Below, piece by piece: positions 1 to 8,851 of a stretch of 64,000 nt of DNA. The position numbers and the translations under genes were made by a program. This DNA is from Acidimicrobiales bacterium (lineage in GTDB: Bacteria; Actinomycetota; Acidimicrobiia; Acidimicrobiales; JADJXE01): assembly GCA_016716005.1 (NCBI GenBank), contig JADJXE010000001.1:2121001-2185000 (forward strand), read 5' to 3'. The notes under the pieces were generated by a model. The model searched no databases. It was not told the origin of the DNA and saw only the letters and a list, made by a program, of their open reading frames with translations. Numbering within the stretch: the stretch's first letter is position 1; each line of letters begins with the position of its first letter.

Positions 1-544
1 CCTCAATCAGCTCGAAGCGCAGCGCTGCTACCAGGCGCTCGGCTGAATCCAGCTCGCGGTGTAGAGCACGCACCACTCGGTCGATCGCGGTGATGACGTC
101 GACGATCCGCCGTTGGTCGGTCATGGGAGGGACAAGAACGGGATGCGGAAGCAACTCAGCCTTTGTGATGTGCCGCATCGTCGTGCCGTGCGTCTTGGAC
201 TCCAGACCAGCGAGTGCATCCTCAAGGGCGAGCGCTAGCCACGCCTTGTCGATGCCCGCTCGCTCGACGACGCGGAACAGGTGCTGATTCAGCAGGGCAG
301 GCCCTCGGTTCCAGATCCGGACCGCGAGGGTTCCGGACCATGAGAAGACGAGGTCGCCGTCTCCGAGTAAGCAGCGTTCGGGTACATCGACCACGGACCG
401 GTCGACCGGCTCGCGTTCGTCAAGCAGCTGCTTGATACGGATCACCGGCAGGCCTTCGGTCCCCAGGTCAGCGGGCTTGAACGGATAGCCATTGAAGTAC
501 TCAGCGACTTCGCCCAGGGTCGCTTCGCTCCAATTCTCACCCAT
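1..544 (-). CDS. hsdS: Type I restriction-modification specificity subunit (HsdS), 3' truncated by window edge
   Basis: Reading from ATG at 544 gives 181 codons that run off base 1. The N-terminus contains NGYPFKPADLG and LPVIRIKQL, typical of the first target-recognition domain of HsdS. It continues with a segment like TTMRHITKAELL and ends in VPPMTDQRRIVDVITAID plus a heptad-like helix, the conserved spacer coiled coil that separates the two recognition domains. HsdS recognises the DNA sequence and docks two HsdM subunits. The start ATG overlaps the hsdM stop (ATGGGTGA, 8 bp), so the two are translationally coupled. The second recognition domain and any hsdR lie beyond the window. Confidence 0.88.
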   Translation of the reverse strand, partial: MGENWSEATLGEVAEYFNGYPFKPADLGTEGLPVIRIKQLLDEREPVDRSVVDVPERCLLGDGDLVFSWSGTLAVRIWNRGPALLNQHLFRVVERAGIDKAWLALALEDALAGLESKTHGTTMRHITKAELLPHPVLVPPMTDQRRIVDVITAIDRVVRALHRELDSAERLVAALRFELIE

Positions 545-2036
545 ATCCCGCTGCCTTGAGTCGATCGGCGAGGCGTTCCTCAGCGTCTCGCAGCTCCGCC
601 TGCGACATGGCGAGGAGTTCAAGTGCGGCCGTAGCGTCGAGCGCGTCCGAGTCCGACGAGTACAGATACCGCCCTATGTTCAGATCCCACCCGTTCTCTT
701 TGATGACCGCATGGTCGACGAGCCGAACATCGATGTTGGTGAGTTCATCGCTAGATCCGTCGCGGACAGCTGCGACGATTGCCTCCACATCATCGACACC
801 CATCGAGTTCTGGTTCCGGCCCTTGGAGAATCGGCCGGAGGCATCCACGAACAGCACCGCGCCCCGCCGCTCGACCTCCTTCGACGCTCTGAAGATCAGC
901 AAAGCAGCGGGGATAGAGGTTGAGTAGAAGAGACTCGGAGCGAGGCCGATAACAGCTTCCAGCCGGTCGCTTTCGATGAGGCATTGGCGGATCCTGGCCT
1001 CGGCCGCGCCGCGGAAGAGCACACCGTGGGGCATCACCACTCCGACCCTTCCGAGTTCGTCGTCCATCGACGCCACCATGTGCTGCACCCAAGCCAGGTC
1101 GGCGTACCCGGCCGGAGGCACGCCACAACCGGCCCGCCCCCAAGCATCAGAGACCCAAGTGTCTGCTCCCCAGTTCTTCAGAGAGAACGGCGGGTTGGCG
1201 ATCACGACGTCGAACTTCTCGAGGCGGCCCCGCTTGTCGAGAAACTTCGGCTGGCGCAGCGTGTCTCCGCGCACGACACGGGCGTCCTCGATGTCGTGGA
1301 GGTACAGGTTCATGCGGGCGATCGCGGCCGTGGTGAGGTTGACCTCCTGGCCGTAGAAGCGCATTTGGCGGACAGAGCCGCCGGCCTCGACGACCTCGTT
1401 CGCCGCCTCGACGAGCATGCCTCCCGATCCGCAGGCGGGGTCATAGACCGAGTCGGTCGGCTGTGGGTCGAGGATGCGTGTGAGCAGGCGAACGACGGCG
1501 CGGGGCGTGAAGAACTCGCCAGCCTTCTTCCCCGACTCGTCAGCGAACTGCCTGAGCAGGTACTCGTAGGCATTGCCGAGGATGTCGTGGCCAACCCGAT
1601 CGGGTGACAGGTCGAGCGTGCCGAACGCCTCGATGAGGTTGAGCAGCGACGTCTCGGGCAGCTTGTCCTTGTTGCCCCAGGCGACATCACCGAAGATCCC
1701 AGCGAGCGACTCGGGGTTCGCCTGCTGGATCCGGTCCAGGATCTTCTGGAGCGCGACGCCGACGTTCTCGTGCACGCGGCGGAGGTCCGCCCAGTGGCAG
1801 CCGTCCGGGATCGTAAACCGGTGGTAGTCGGCCTCGATCTCGCCGTCGAGGTCGTCACCCCACTTGGCCTCGGCCGCCGCGTGCTCGGCGTCCCAGGTGT
1901 CGCTGATCCGCTTGTAGAAGAGCAGCGGGAAGATGTACGCCTTGAAGTCCGAGGGGTCGACCGGGCCCCGCAGCGAGTTGGCGGCGGCCCACAACCTGCT
2001 CTCGAGCTCTTGCTGGGTCACGCCTGCCGGCCCCAC
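537..2036 (-). CDS. hsdM: Type I restriction-modification methyltransferase subunit (HsdM)
   Basis: 499 aa, a usual length for HsdM. The N-terminal helical HsdM_N region (about residues 8-140, with FKAYIFPLLFYKRISDTWD) is followed by the N6-adenine methyltransferase domain. That domain shows the SAM-binding motif YDPACGSGGML near residue 195 and the catalytic NPPF motif in VVIANPPFSLKNW. It methylates adenine in the sequence chosen by HsdS. The GTG start at 2036 has a GAGGGAGA ribosome site 6 bases upstream. The gene is carried by the mobile element and transcribed away from the transfer genes. All catalytic motifs are intact. Confidence 0.95.
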   Translation of the reverse strand: MGPAGVTQQELESRLWAAANSLRGPVDPSDFKAYIFPLLFYKRISDTWDAEHAAAEAKWGDDLDGEIEADYHRFTIPDGCHWADLRRVHENVGVALQKILDRIQQANPESLAGIFGDVAWGNKDKLPETSLLNLIEAFGTLDLSPDRVGHDILGNAYEYLLRQFADESGKKAGEFFTPRAVVRLLTRILDPQPTDSVYDPACGSGGMLVEAANEVVEAGGSVRQMRFYGQEVNLTTAAIARMNLYLHDIEDARVVRGDTLRQPKFLDKRGRLEKFDVVIANPPFSLKNWGADTWVSDAWGRAGCGVPPAGYADLAWVQHMVASMDDELGRVGVVMPHGVLFRGAAEARIRQCLIESDRLEAVIGLAPSLFYSTSIPAALLIFRASKEVERRGAVLFVDASGRFSKGRNQNSMGVDDVEAIVAAVRDGSSDELTNIDVRLVDHAVIKENGWDLNIGRYLYSSDSDALDATAALELLAMSQAELRDAEERLADRLKAAGYG

Positions 2037-2198
2037 GGCTGTCTCCCTCGTTCGCCCAGCGATGGGGCGCTACCTGAATGTCGACGCAAAGTGTGACACG
2101 GCACGTTCGGCTGTTCTGGCCCGAGCAGAAAGTCCGGGCTTCCTCGAAGTCGAGCGCGACGGTTCGCTGAGTTGGCAGTGGGGTTAGGGGGTACGGCC

Positions 2199-2269
2199 CC
2201 CCACTCCAAAGTCACCCTGCGTCCGGAAATTTCAGAAATTTGGCGACGCGTCCCGACTTTGGGGTGGGT
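2199..2269. promoter_or_regulatory. Nested inverted repeats between divergent element genes (operator or oriT candidate)
   Basis: The 306-bp divergent region 2037-2342 has no gene but holds striking symmetry. A near-perfect 15-base inverted repeat lies at 2199-2213 and 2255-2269 (CCCCACTCCAAAGTC against GACTTTGGGGTGGGT). Between them is an AT-rich perfect palindrome AAATTTC-A-GAAATTT at 2227-2241, which stands out in this GC-rich DNA. Possible roles are an operator for the small HTH proteins just downstream or the transfer origin nicked by the MobF relaxase. The sequence alone does not decide. Confidence 0.5.
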
Positions 2270-2342
2270 GTGTCTAGAGACGGATCAATTTCGTGTTCTC
2301 CCTCTGGGGATGGCGCGGTCCCACCCTCAGGAGACACCCCTC

Positions 2343-2561
2343 ATGGATATCGACACCCTGCCCGACATGCTCCGGGTCGACGAGGCCGCTGCGGTGCTGC
2401 GGATCAGTCGCAGCCGGGCCTACGACGAAGTCGCCGCCTTCCAGCGAACCGGCGGCGCCGAGGGCTTGCCCTCGATTCGCATCGGCCGCACGCTGCGGGT
2501 CCCCAAGCGGGCGTTGCTCGCATGGATCGACGCCCAGCTCGGCACCACCGATGCCGCCTGA
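2343..2561 (+). CDS. Excisionase-like helix-turn-helix protein
   Basis: 72 aa from ATG 2343, which has an AGGAGA ribosome site (CAGGAGACACCCCTC) just upstream. Residues 9-55 form a MerR-like HTH_17 fold (MLRVDEAAAVLRISRSRAYD, then IRIGRTLRVPKRALLAWI), the family that includes excisionases of actinobacterial integrative elements. It probably helps the integrase at 10423-11568 excise the element and may regulate the divergent promoter region. It overlaps the next gene by 11 bp, so the two are co-translated. The fold assignment is firm. The excisionase role is inferred from context. Confidence 0.75.
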   Translation: MDIDTLPDMLRVDEAAAVLRISRSRAYDEVAAFQRTGGAEGLPSIRIGRTLRVPKRALLAWIDAQLGTTDAA

Positions 2562-2961
2562 CCGCCGGCAGCTCGTAATCGACCTGGACACCGCAGGCGT
2601 CGTGCGCGCGCAGGTCGGGCCGACCGGCTGGCTCGTGCTCGAAGCGATCGCCGCGCACGCCCCACCCGGTCGGACCGTGGTCGAGGTGCGGTGCAGCTCG
2701 CGGTCGCTCGCCGCGATCGTTGGCGTGTCGAAGGACTCGGTGGCGCGTGCGTTCCGGTGTCTCATCGACGCGTGGATCGTGCAGCGCGTCGATCACCGCG
2801 AGGAACGCTCCGGCCGGTTCTCGTCAACGACCTACCGCGTGGATCTCGCATCTGCTGGCCTCACCGTCGTCACCGTGTCGCACCACGCCGCCCCGGTAAC
2901 GACTGCCTCAGATCTGCCGCGCACTCCCGGCGACCAGCTCAGCCTCCTGGGCCCGGCGTAG
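2551..2961 (+). CDS. Small winged-helix DNA-binding protein
   Basis: 136 aa from ATG 2551, inside the end of the preceding HTH gene. The middle of the protein (about residues 30-95) reads as a winged helix-turn-helix: SSRSLAAIVGVSKDSVARAF is a clear recognition helix, followed by a wing ending SSTTYRVDL. The C-terminus is low complexity. Genes of this kind are often found just upstream of MobF relaxases in actinobacterial elements and are candidates for control of transfer or replication. I do not recognise a named family. A 194-bp gap with no gene separates it from the relaxase. Confidence 0.65.
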   Translation: MPPDRRQLVIDLDTAGVVRAQVGPTGWLVLEAIAAHAPPGRTVVEVRCSSRSLAAIVGVSKDSVARAFRCLIDAWIVQRVDHREERSGRFSSTTYRVDLASAGLTVVTVSHHAAPVTTASDLPRTPGDQLSLLGPA

Positions 2962-3155
2962 CCACCCCCTCGACGCGCTCCCGCTGCCACCTCGCGTCGA
3001 GCGTCGCCTCCCTTCGGTCCCGACACCGTCCCAGACCCCCGAAGAACAGCCACGAACTTGCATCCCGATGCCGGGACCATCCCCATCCCGCGTCGCCGCA
3101 TCCGGCCACGGCGTTGTGCGCCACGGCCGGGACTGACCTGAAAGGAGCACGCCTC

Positions 3156-6100
3156 GTGCTCTCCCTCGGCAAGATTCAGCTCTCTGGCGAGAGCTACTAC
3201 CTCAACGCCGTCGCCGACGGCATCGACGAGTACTACCGCGGCGTCGGCGAAGCACCAGGTCGTTGGGTCGGTACCGCGAGTCACGACTTGGACCTCGATG
3301 GTGAGGTCGAAGCGAGTGACCTGCACGCCATCTGGGCCGGCGAGAACCCGGCCACCGCAGAGCGGATGGGGCGGTTCCCGAACCGCAAGGTCGCCGGGTT
3401 CGACCTCACCTTCCGCGCCCCGAAGTCCGTGTCGCTACTCGCAGGGCTCGGCGATCCCGACACGGCCCAGATCGTGCGCGAGTCACACGAAGCAGCGGTC
3501 GACGCAGCGTTCGCGTACATCGAACGCGAGGCCGCCCGATCCCGTACGGGCAAGAACGGCGTCAACCAGGTCGAGGTGAACGGGCTCGTCGCTGCCGCGT
3601 TCCGGCACCGCACCAGCCGCGCCGGTGACCCGCACCTCCACACCCATGTGCTCGTCGCGAACATGGCGGAAGGCGCCGACGGGGACTGGCGGACACTCGA
3701 TGCTCGATGGCTGTACCTGCACGCCTCGACCGCCGGCTACCTCTACGAAGCCCACCTCCGCCAAGAGCTCACCGCCCGTCTCGGCGTCAAATGGGGACCG
3801 ATCAAGGAGGGCATCGCCGATGTCGTCGGGATCGACGACGACGTGCGGGATCACTACTCGGACCGCCGCCGGGAGATCGAGGAACACCTCGACGACGTCG
3901 GGTTCCGCACCGCCCGAGCCGCCCAGCTCGCCACGCTGACAACCCGGAAGGCGAAGAAGGTGACGCTCGACGAAGGGTCGATGCGCGACGTGTGGGAGGC
4001 CAAGGCCGCCGAGATCGGTTGGGACCCCGCCGACCTCGCCCTGGCGCTCGATCGGGTCCCGCGGGCCGTCGTCGAGACCGACATCGAAGCCCTCGCCGAC
4101 GACCTGATGAGCGCCGACGGCCTCACCAAGCAGGCGTCGACGTTCGACCGTCGAGACGTCCTGCGAGGCATCTGCAACCGGCTCCCGGCCGGGGCGACCG
4201 TCGCCGATGTCGAGGCGATGGCCGACCAGGTCCTCGACCGGACCGGGGTCGTCCGACTCGTCGAGACCAACGGGCCGGGCCTGCTGGCGTCGAACGTGAT
4301 CCGCCGAACCGACGGCACGATCGTCGCCGCGACAGGCATCGGCGATGTCCGCTGGTCGACCGCCGAGCTGATCGGGATCGAGCGACACGTCGTCGGCCGA
4401 TCCACCGCCCGGGCCGACGAAGGAACGGCGATCGTGCCCGACGACGTACTCGCCGAGATGATGGAACGACGCCCGACCCTGACCGCCGAGCAGGCCGAGA
4501 TGGTCACCCGGCTGTGCACGAGCGGCAACGGCATCGACGTCGTGTGCGCCGCCGCCGGGACCGGCAAGACCTACACCCTCGACGCCGCCCGTGAGGCCTG
4601 GGAAGCCAGCGGACACCGCGTGATCGGCGCCGCCCTGGCCGGGATCGCCGCCCAAGAGCTCCACTCCACCGCGGCCATCGAGTCGATGACCCTGGCGATG
4701 CTGCAGATCAACCTCGACGCCCACCGCATCCGACTCGACGACCGCACCGTCGTCGTGATCGACGAAGCCGGCATGGCCGGAACCCGCAACCTCGCCCCCA
4801 TCCTCAACGCCGCCGACGAAGCCGGCGCCAAGGTCGTGCTCGTCGGCGACCCCCACCAGCTGCCCGAGATCGACGCCGGAGGTGTGCTCACCGGGCTCGC
4901 GAAACGGCTCGATCCCATCGAGCTGACGGAGAACCGCCGCCAGCGCGCGCAGTGGGAACGCGATGCGCTCGAGGAACTTCGGTGGGGTGATGTCGACTCA
5001 GCCTTCGCCGCGTATCGGGACAACGACCGGGTCGTGCAGGCGCCAACGGCGATCGACGTTCGCCGGGCGATGGTGGCCGACTGGTGGTCACACCGGCTGG
5101 CCGGCGACACCGTCGCCATGACCGCATACCGCCGGAACGACGTCGACGACCTCAACGGCCGAGCACGCGCCTACCTCGTCCGATCCGGTGACGTGTCGGG
5201 CCCCGAACCCGTGCTCGACGACCGCCCGTACCAAGCCGGTGACCAGATCGTCTGCCTCCGCAACAACCGGCGGCTCGGCGTCTGCAACGGCACCCGAGCC
5301 ACCGTCGACGACGTCGACCCCGACCGCGGAACGCTGACCATCACGCTCGACGAACGGCGCGTTCTCCTGCCCAGGGACTACCTCGACGAAGGCAACATCG
5401 CCCACGGGTACGCCACCACCATCCACAAGACCCAGGGCGCCACCGTCGACCGCGGGCTTGTGTTGGGGACTGACGAGCTGTTCCGCGAACGCGGCTACGT
5501 CGCCCTCAGCCGCGGTCGGATCACGAACCACCTCTACCTCATCGGCGCCTCCGAGATCGACGACTCCACCGGCCACGGCCCGCCGCCCCTCACCGACGAT
5601 CCCGTCGAGGCCGTGCAGGCGACGCTCCACCGCCAAGGCGATAAGCGACTCGCCATCGACACAGGCGAACCCCTCGCGTTCTGGCCCATCGAGGACCTCG
5701 TCGCGGAGAAGCAACGCCTCGCCGCCGTGCTCGCCGCCAGCCCACCCGACCGCAGCCATGACCTCACCGCCCTCAGCACCCGACGTGAGGAGCTCCAAGG
5801 CGAGATCGAGCCGCTCGTCTACCGGTACAACGAACTCGCCGACCGCAAGCTCCGAGGGCCCGGCACGCGCAGCGAGATGCGGGACCTACGAGACCAGATC
5901 GGCGAGCGGTCGAGGGGTCTCGACCGTCTCACCACGGAGCTCGACGACGCCTGCAGCGGGATGAGTGAGCGCGAGCAGTTCCAGACAGACCATGCGCACG
6001 AGGCTGGCTTCCTCGACGCCGTCGACCACGAACTCGACCGGCAACTGCGAAGCCGAGCGTGGCGGACCGCCGCCGCTCCGAGCGACTACCACCTCCACAT

Positions 6101-6344
6101 CCTGGGACCGGTGCCGACCGACCCCGAGCACCAGGCCACCTGGCTGCGTGGCGCCACCATCCTCGATCGCCACTACCTCGGCATCGACAGGGACCCGGCT
6201 CAACGAGACCGCTCGTCCCTTCTCGGCGGCCCACGGGAGAAGGCTGAGATGATGGCCCGCCTCGAAGTCATGGCCATCCCCCGAGAACGAGAACCTGTCC
6301 AGCGCACGATCGAGCAAGACCTCGGCCTGGACTTGTTCGGGTGA
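3156..6344 (+). CDS. MobF-family conjugative relaxase with RecD-like helicase domain
   Basis: 1062 aa from GTG 3156, chosen because AAAGGAGC lies 8 bases upstream and the TrwC relaxase fold begins there. Two tyrosine pairs (Y14-Y15 and Y26-Y27) are the usual nicking tyrosines. HLHTH at residues 160-164 is the metal-binding histidine triad. The second half is a superfamily 1B helicase: Walker A GTGKT near residue 468, Walker B VVVIDEAG near 535, and the late motif IHKTQGATVD near 757. The protein would nick one strand at oriT, remain covalently bound and unwind the DNA during transfer. The length is typical for MobF proteins. No coupling protein follows. Confidence 0.92.
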   Translation: MLSLGKIQLSGESYYLNAVADGIDEYYRGVGEAPGRWVGTASHDLDLDGEVEASDLHAIWAGENPATAERMGRFPNRKVAGFDLTFRAPKSVSLLAGLGDPDTAQIVRESHEAAVDAAFAYIEREAARSRTGKNGVNQVEVNGLVAAAFRHRTSRAGDPHLHTHVLVANMAEGADGDWRTLDARWLYLHASTAGYLYEAHLRQELTARLGVKWGPIKEGIADVVGIDDDVRDHYSDRRREIEEHLDDVGFRTARAAQLATLTTRKAKKVTLDEGSMRDVWEAKAAEIGWDPADLALALDRVPRAVVETDIEALADDLMSADGLTKQASTFDRRDVLRGICNRLPAGATVADVEAMADQVLDRTGVVRLVETNGPGLLASNVIRRTDGTIVAATGIGDVRWSTAELIGIERHVVGRSTARADEGTAIVPDDVLAEMMERRPTLTAEQAEMVTRLCTSGNGIDVVCAAAGTGKTYTLDAAREAWEASGHRVIGAALAGIAAQELHSTAAIESMTLAMLQINLDAHRIRLDDRTVVVIDEAGMAGTRNLAPILNAADEAGAKVVLVGDPHQLPEIDAGGVLTGLAKRLDPIELTENRRQRAQWERDALEELRWGDVDSAFAAYRDNDRVVQAPTAIDVRRAMVADWWSHRLAGDTVAMTAYRRNDVDDLNGRARAYLVRSGDVSGPEPVLDDRPYQAGDQIVCLRNNRRLGVCNGTRATVDDVDPDRGTLTITLDERRVLLPRDYLDEGNIAHGYATTIHKTQGATVDRGLVLGTDELFRERGYVALSRGRITNHLYLIGASEIDDSTGHGPPPLTDDPVEAVQATLHRQGDKRLAIDTGEPLAFWPIEDLVAEKQRLAAVLAASPPDRSHDLTALSTRREELQGEIEPLVYRYNELADRKLRGPGTRSEMRDLRDQIGERSRGLDRLTTELDDACSGMSEREQFQTDHAHEAGFLDAVDHELDRQLRSRAWRTAAAPSDYHLHILGPVPTDPEHQATWLRGATILDRHYLGIDRDPAQRDRSSLLGGPREKAEMMARLEVMAIPREREPVQRTIEQDLGLDLFG

Positions 6345-6365
6345 CGGCGCGCGAGGCTGAGGAAC

Positions 6366-6878
6366 GTGGACACGCCAGCCGGCTTCACCATCCATGCCAC
6401 CAAGAAGCTGCTCGATCGGGTCAAGCAGCCGGTCGTCGCTCCGATTGAGCCGGCCACGCAGCTGGGGAACTGGTACGCCACCGCGTTGTTCTGGAAGCCG
6501 CAGGTGGCGCTCCTCGTCAACGAGCGCACGCTGCTCCCCGTGTTCATGCCCCTCGCGCCAGCGGCGACGCTGGCGGTCCGCTTCCCCGATGAGCTTCGAC
6601 GTGTCCTCGACGCGCATGGCATCGATCCCCGCTTCGTCGACCACGAGATCAGATCGATGGGGGAGGGTCGCTTCGCCAAGACCGCGAGCCGCAGCCTGCT
6701 CGGCGTGATGAACGAGTTCACCTTCCTCGGCAACGTCCATCGCGAGGATCACGGCGCCGACGACGACCTCGTGGCGCTCTCGGTCCGCTTGGCCGAGACC
6801 CCGATGAGTCCGCTCTACAAGCGCCACATCAGTCCCGACCACGAACTGAAGGCGCTCGTCGAAGAGTCGATGCGTTGA
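6366..6878 (+). CDS. DUF6933-like protein of unknown function
   Basis: 170 aa from GTG 6366, 21 bp after the relaxase. It begins with FTIHATKKLLDRV and continues with NWYATALFWKPQVALLVNERT, a pattern I associate with the small DUF6933 family (a short ATKKLL motif followed by WYA). No catalytic motif, signal or membrane segment is visible. It ends 6 bp from the convergent PIN gene. The family is found scattered in accessory DNA, and its role is unknown. The assignment rests on recalled motif similarity only. Confidence 0.6.
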   Translation: MDTPAGFTIHATKKLLDRVKQPVVAPIEPATQLGNWYATALFWKPQVALLVNERTLLPVFMPLAPAATLAVRFPDELRRVLDAHGIDPRFVDHEIRSMGEGRFAKTASRSLLGVMNEFTFLGNVHREDHGADDDLVALSVRLAETPMSPLYKRHISPDHELKALVEESMR

Positions 6879-6884
6879 GCCGAA

Positions 6885-7427
6885 TCAGTCCAGTTCGGCC
6901 ATCGCATTCGGGAGCAGGGTCCGCAGCCGCTCGATGATGTCTGCCCTCGTCTTTGGGAACCGCCCTCGCCGTGCAGCCATCGCGTCGATGCTCGCGAGCA
7001 CGTCCACTCGGTGGAGGTGGACCTGCGCCAGCGTGAAGGCGTCGGCGCTGACAGCCTCGATGTCGAACGGCTCGCACAACTCGGGAGGGAAGTCCTTGAG
7101 GTTGTCGGTGACGATGGTCGGTGCGCCCACGTGAACGGCGAGCGCGAGGACATGGCGGTCCTTCTCGTTCACAGGCATCGCATCGATCAATTCGTCTGGG
7201 ACGTCCGTGAGCGCGTCGGGAAGCGCTCGGTTCATGTGCCCGATTCGTCGCCCGATCGACGCCTCGTCGAGGTCGGGCCGTTTAGCGAGGTTGCGCGCGA
7301 CCTCGTCGAGGATCTGGGGTGACCAGTGCGGCCGGAACAGGCGGCGCGTGGCCATCGAGGCCATCAGGTCGGTGACGTCGATCCCGTAGAGGACGTTCGC
7401 GTCGAGGACGACGACATAGCCGGCCAC
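6885..7427 (-). CDS. PIN-domain toxin (putative ribonuclease)
   Basis: 180 aa from GTG 7427. The first strand VVVLDANVLYG carries the invariant first aspartate (D9). Further acidic residues follow in NEKDRHVLALA and VTDNLKDFP, matching the Mg2+-binding pocket of PIN nucleases (VapC-like). Such toxins cleave RNA, often tRNA. The gene lies 15 bp downstream of a same-strand HTH gene, forming a probable two-gene toxin-antitoxin operon that would stabilise the element. The partner is an HTH protein rather than the usual short AbrB/RHH antitoxin. That pairing is known for PIN proteins with a 150-residue excisionase-like neighbour. Confidence 0.82.
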   Translation of the reverse strand: MAGYVVVLDANVLYGIDVTDLMASMATRRLFRPHWSPQILDEVARNLAKRPDLDEASIGRRIGHMNRALPDALTDVPDELIDAMPVNEKDRHVLALAVHVGAPTIVTDNLKDFPPELCEPFDIEAVSADAFTLAQVHLHRVDVLASIDAMAARRGRFPKTRADIIERLRTLLPNAMAELD

Positions 7428-7442
7428 GGGACAGGCCGGTCG

Positions 7443-7889
7443 TTACTCGTCGTAGAGGCCGAGGTCCTCGGCCTCAGCCGTCATCGCGGCCAGAGCATCC
7501 TCTGCCTCGGCGTCGACCCGGTCTCGGTAGGCGAGCACGTCGGCCAATCGCAAGCGCCGATGCGTCCCGACCATGTGGTGGGGGAGCACACCGGCCTCGA
7601 TCTGCTTGATGAGGAAGGGACGGCTCACGTTCAGGATCTCGGCTGCCTCGACTGTCGTGAGCTCGGCGTGCATCGGGATGACCGAGACACCGTTGCCGGC
7701 CTGGAGGTTCTCGACAATGGAGACAAGCAGGGCATGGATGCCTTCGGGCAGCTCGATCTCGACGCCGTCGGGTCCGACGAGGCGCGGTGTCTGTCCGACC
7801 TGTGGGGCGATGCCTTCGAGCGCGCGAACGAACGCGTCGAGATCTTCGGGTCGTACTGCTCCTGGCCGGACTTCGAGCACATCGCTCAT
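7443..7889 (-). CDS. HTH antitoxin partner of the PIN toxin
   Basis: 148 aa from ATG 7889, which has AGGTGG six bases upstream. An alternative in-frame GTG at 7898 would add three residues. About residues 75-130 form an excisionase-type HTH: LTTVEAAEILNVSRPFLIKQ, then VGTHRRLRLADVLAYRD. The acidic C-terminal tail (EAEDALAAMTAEAEDLGLYDE, split after 20 residues here only by description) probably occupies the toxin. It is expected to repress its own promoter and neutralise the PIN ribonuclease encoded just downstream. The arrangement, not direct evidence, defines the role. Confidence 0.75.
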   Translation of the reverse strand: MSDVLEVRPGAVRPEDLDAFVRALEGIAPQVGQTPRLVGPDGVEIELPEGIHALLVSIVENLQAGNGVSVIPMHAELTTVEAAEILNVSRPFLIKQIEAGVLPHHMVGTHRRLRLADVLAYRDRVDAEAEDALAAMTAEAEDLGLYDE

Positions 7890-7986
7890 CGTCTCCACCT
7901 ACCTGGCTCGTCGGGGTGTCTCACCGTACCACCAAACGCAATAAGTGCAGCGATGGTTCCTGGGATCGACAGACTCCTCTACCAAT

Positions 7987-8787
7987 GTGAAGTCTAAGCT
8001 CACTTTGGTGAAGCGTGTCGACTTCGAAGGGCTCTGGGACCGTCTGCAAGGGGAGGGCCGGAGCACCTTCACCACCGCAGAGATCCGGGACATCACGGGA
8101 GCCAGCCCGGAGTCGGTGCGTGCGGCCGTCGCCAACGCCGCGCGCAAGGGCTTGCTCTTTTCCCCGACGCGAGGACTGTACGTGGCCATCCCTCCGCAGT
8201 ACCGGAGTTGGAAGGTCGTGCCCGCAGCGCACTTCATCGACCCGATGATGCGCCACCTCGGGTGCAGCTACTACACCGCCTTCCTGTCGGCCGCCGCCTG
8301 GTGGGGCTCGTCGCACCACGCAGTTCAGGAGTATCAGGTCGTAGTCGACCGGTATGTCCGCGACCGCAGGATCGAGCGAGTCCGCCTCCGGTTCCATCAT
8401 GCTCAGTCGGTGGCGGATCGCCAAGTGGTCCGTGTCGCGGGACCCCAGACGATGCTCGTGGTCTCCACCCCGGAGCAGACCGTGGTCGACCTTGTCGAAC
8501 ACCAGCGGTGGGGTGGCGGTCCTTCGAACGTCGCCACTGTGATCGCGGAGATGCCGTCACTCGACGGCGTGGCGCTTGCCGAGCTCGCCGGCCGGCGCCC
8601 CCAGCCGGTTGCACAGCGCCTCGGATGGTTTCTCGACTTCCTCGAGGTCGACGTCGATCTGATGCCGCTGGAACAGGTCGCACGATCGGGTCGGACGACG
8701 CCGCTCGCCCCGTCGGGACGGGCCACCGGCGAGCGGAGTGATCGGTGGAACGTCCTTGTCAACACCTCCGTCGAACCGGACGTGTGA
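7987..8787 (+). CDS. AbiEi-type antitoxin/transcriptional regulator without recognisable AbiEii
   Basis: About 266 aa from GTG 7987. A second in-frame GTG at 8008 is equally possible and neither has a good ribosome site. The N-terminal wHTH (about residues 15-60, STFTTAEIRDITGASPESV then GLLFSPTRGLYVAIP) followed by SYYTAFLSAAAWWG and the late STPEQTVVDLV motif match the AbiEi antitoxin family of type IV abortive-infection systems. AbiEi normally represses abiE and opposes the nucleotidyltransferase AbiEii. The next gene is not an AbiEii, so this regulator is either an orphan or serves an unfamiliar partner. Confidence 0.75.
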   Translation: MKSKLTLVKRVDFEGLWDRLQGEGRSTFTTAEIRDITGASPESVRAAVANAARKGLLFSPTRGLYVAIPPQYRSWKVVPAAHFIDPMMRHLGCSYYTAFLSAAAWWGSSHHAVQEYQVVVDRYVRDRRIERVRLRFHHAQSVADRQVVRVAGPQTMLVVSTPEQTVVDLVEHQRWGGGPSNVATVIAEMPSLDGVALAELAGRRPQPVAQRLGWFLDFLEVDVDLMPLEQVARSGRTTPLAPSGRATGERSDRWNVLVNTSVEPDV

Positions 8788-8851
8788 GGTCATCGGAGGA
8801 TCGAGACAACCCCGGCGACGTGAACGCTGCTTGCCCCGTACGGTTCTGTGT

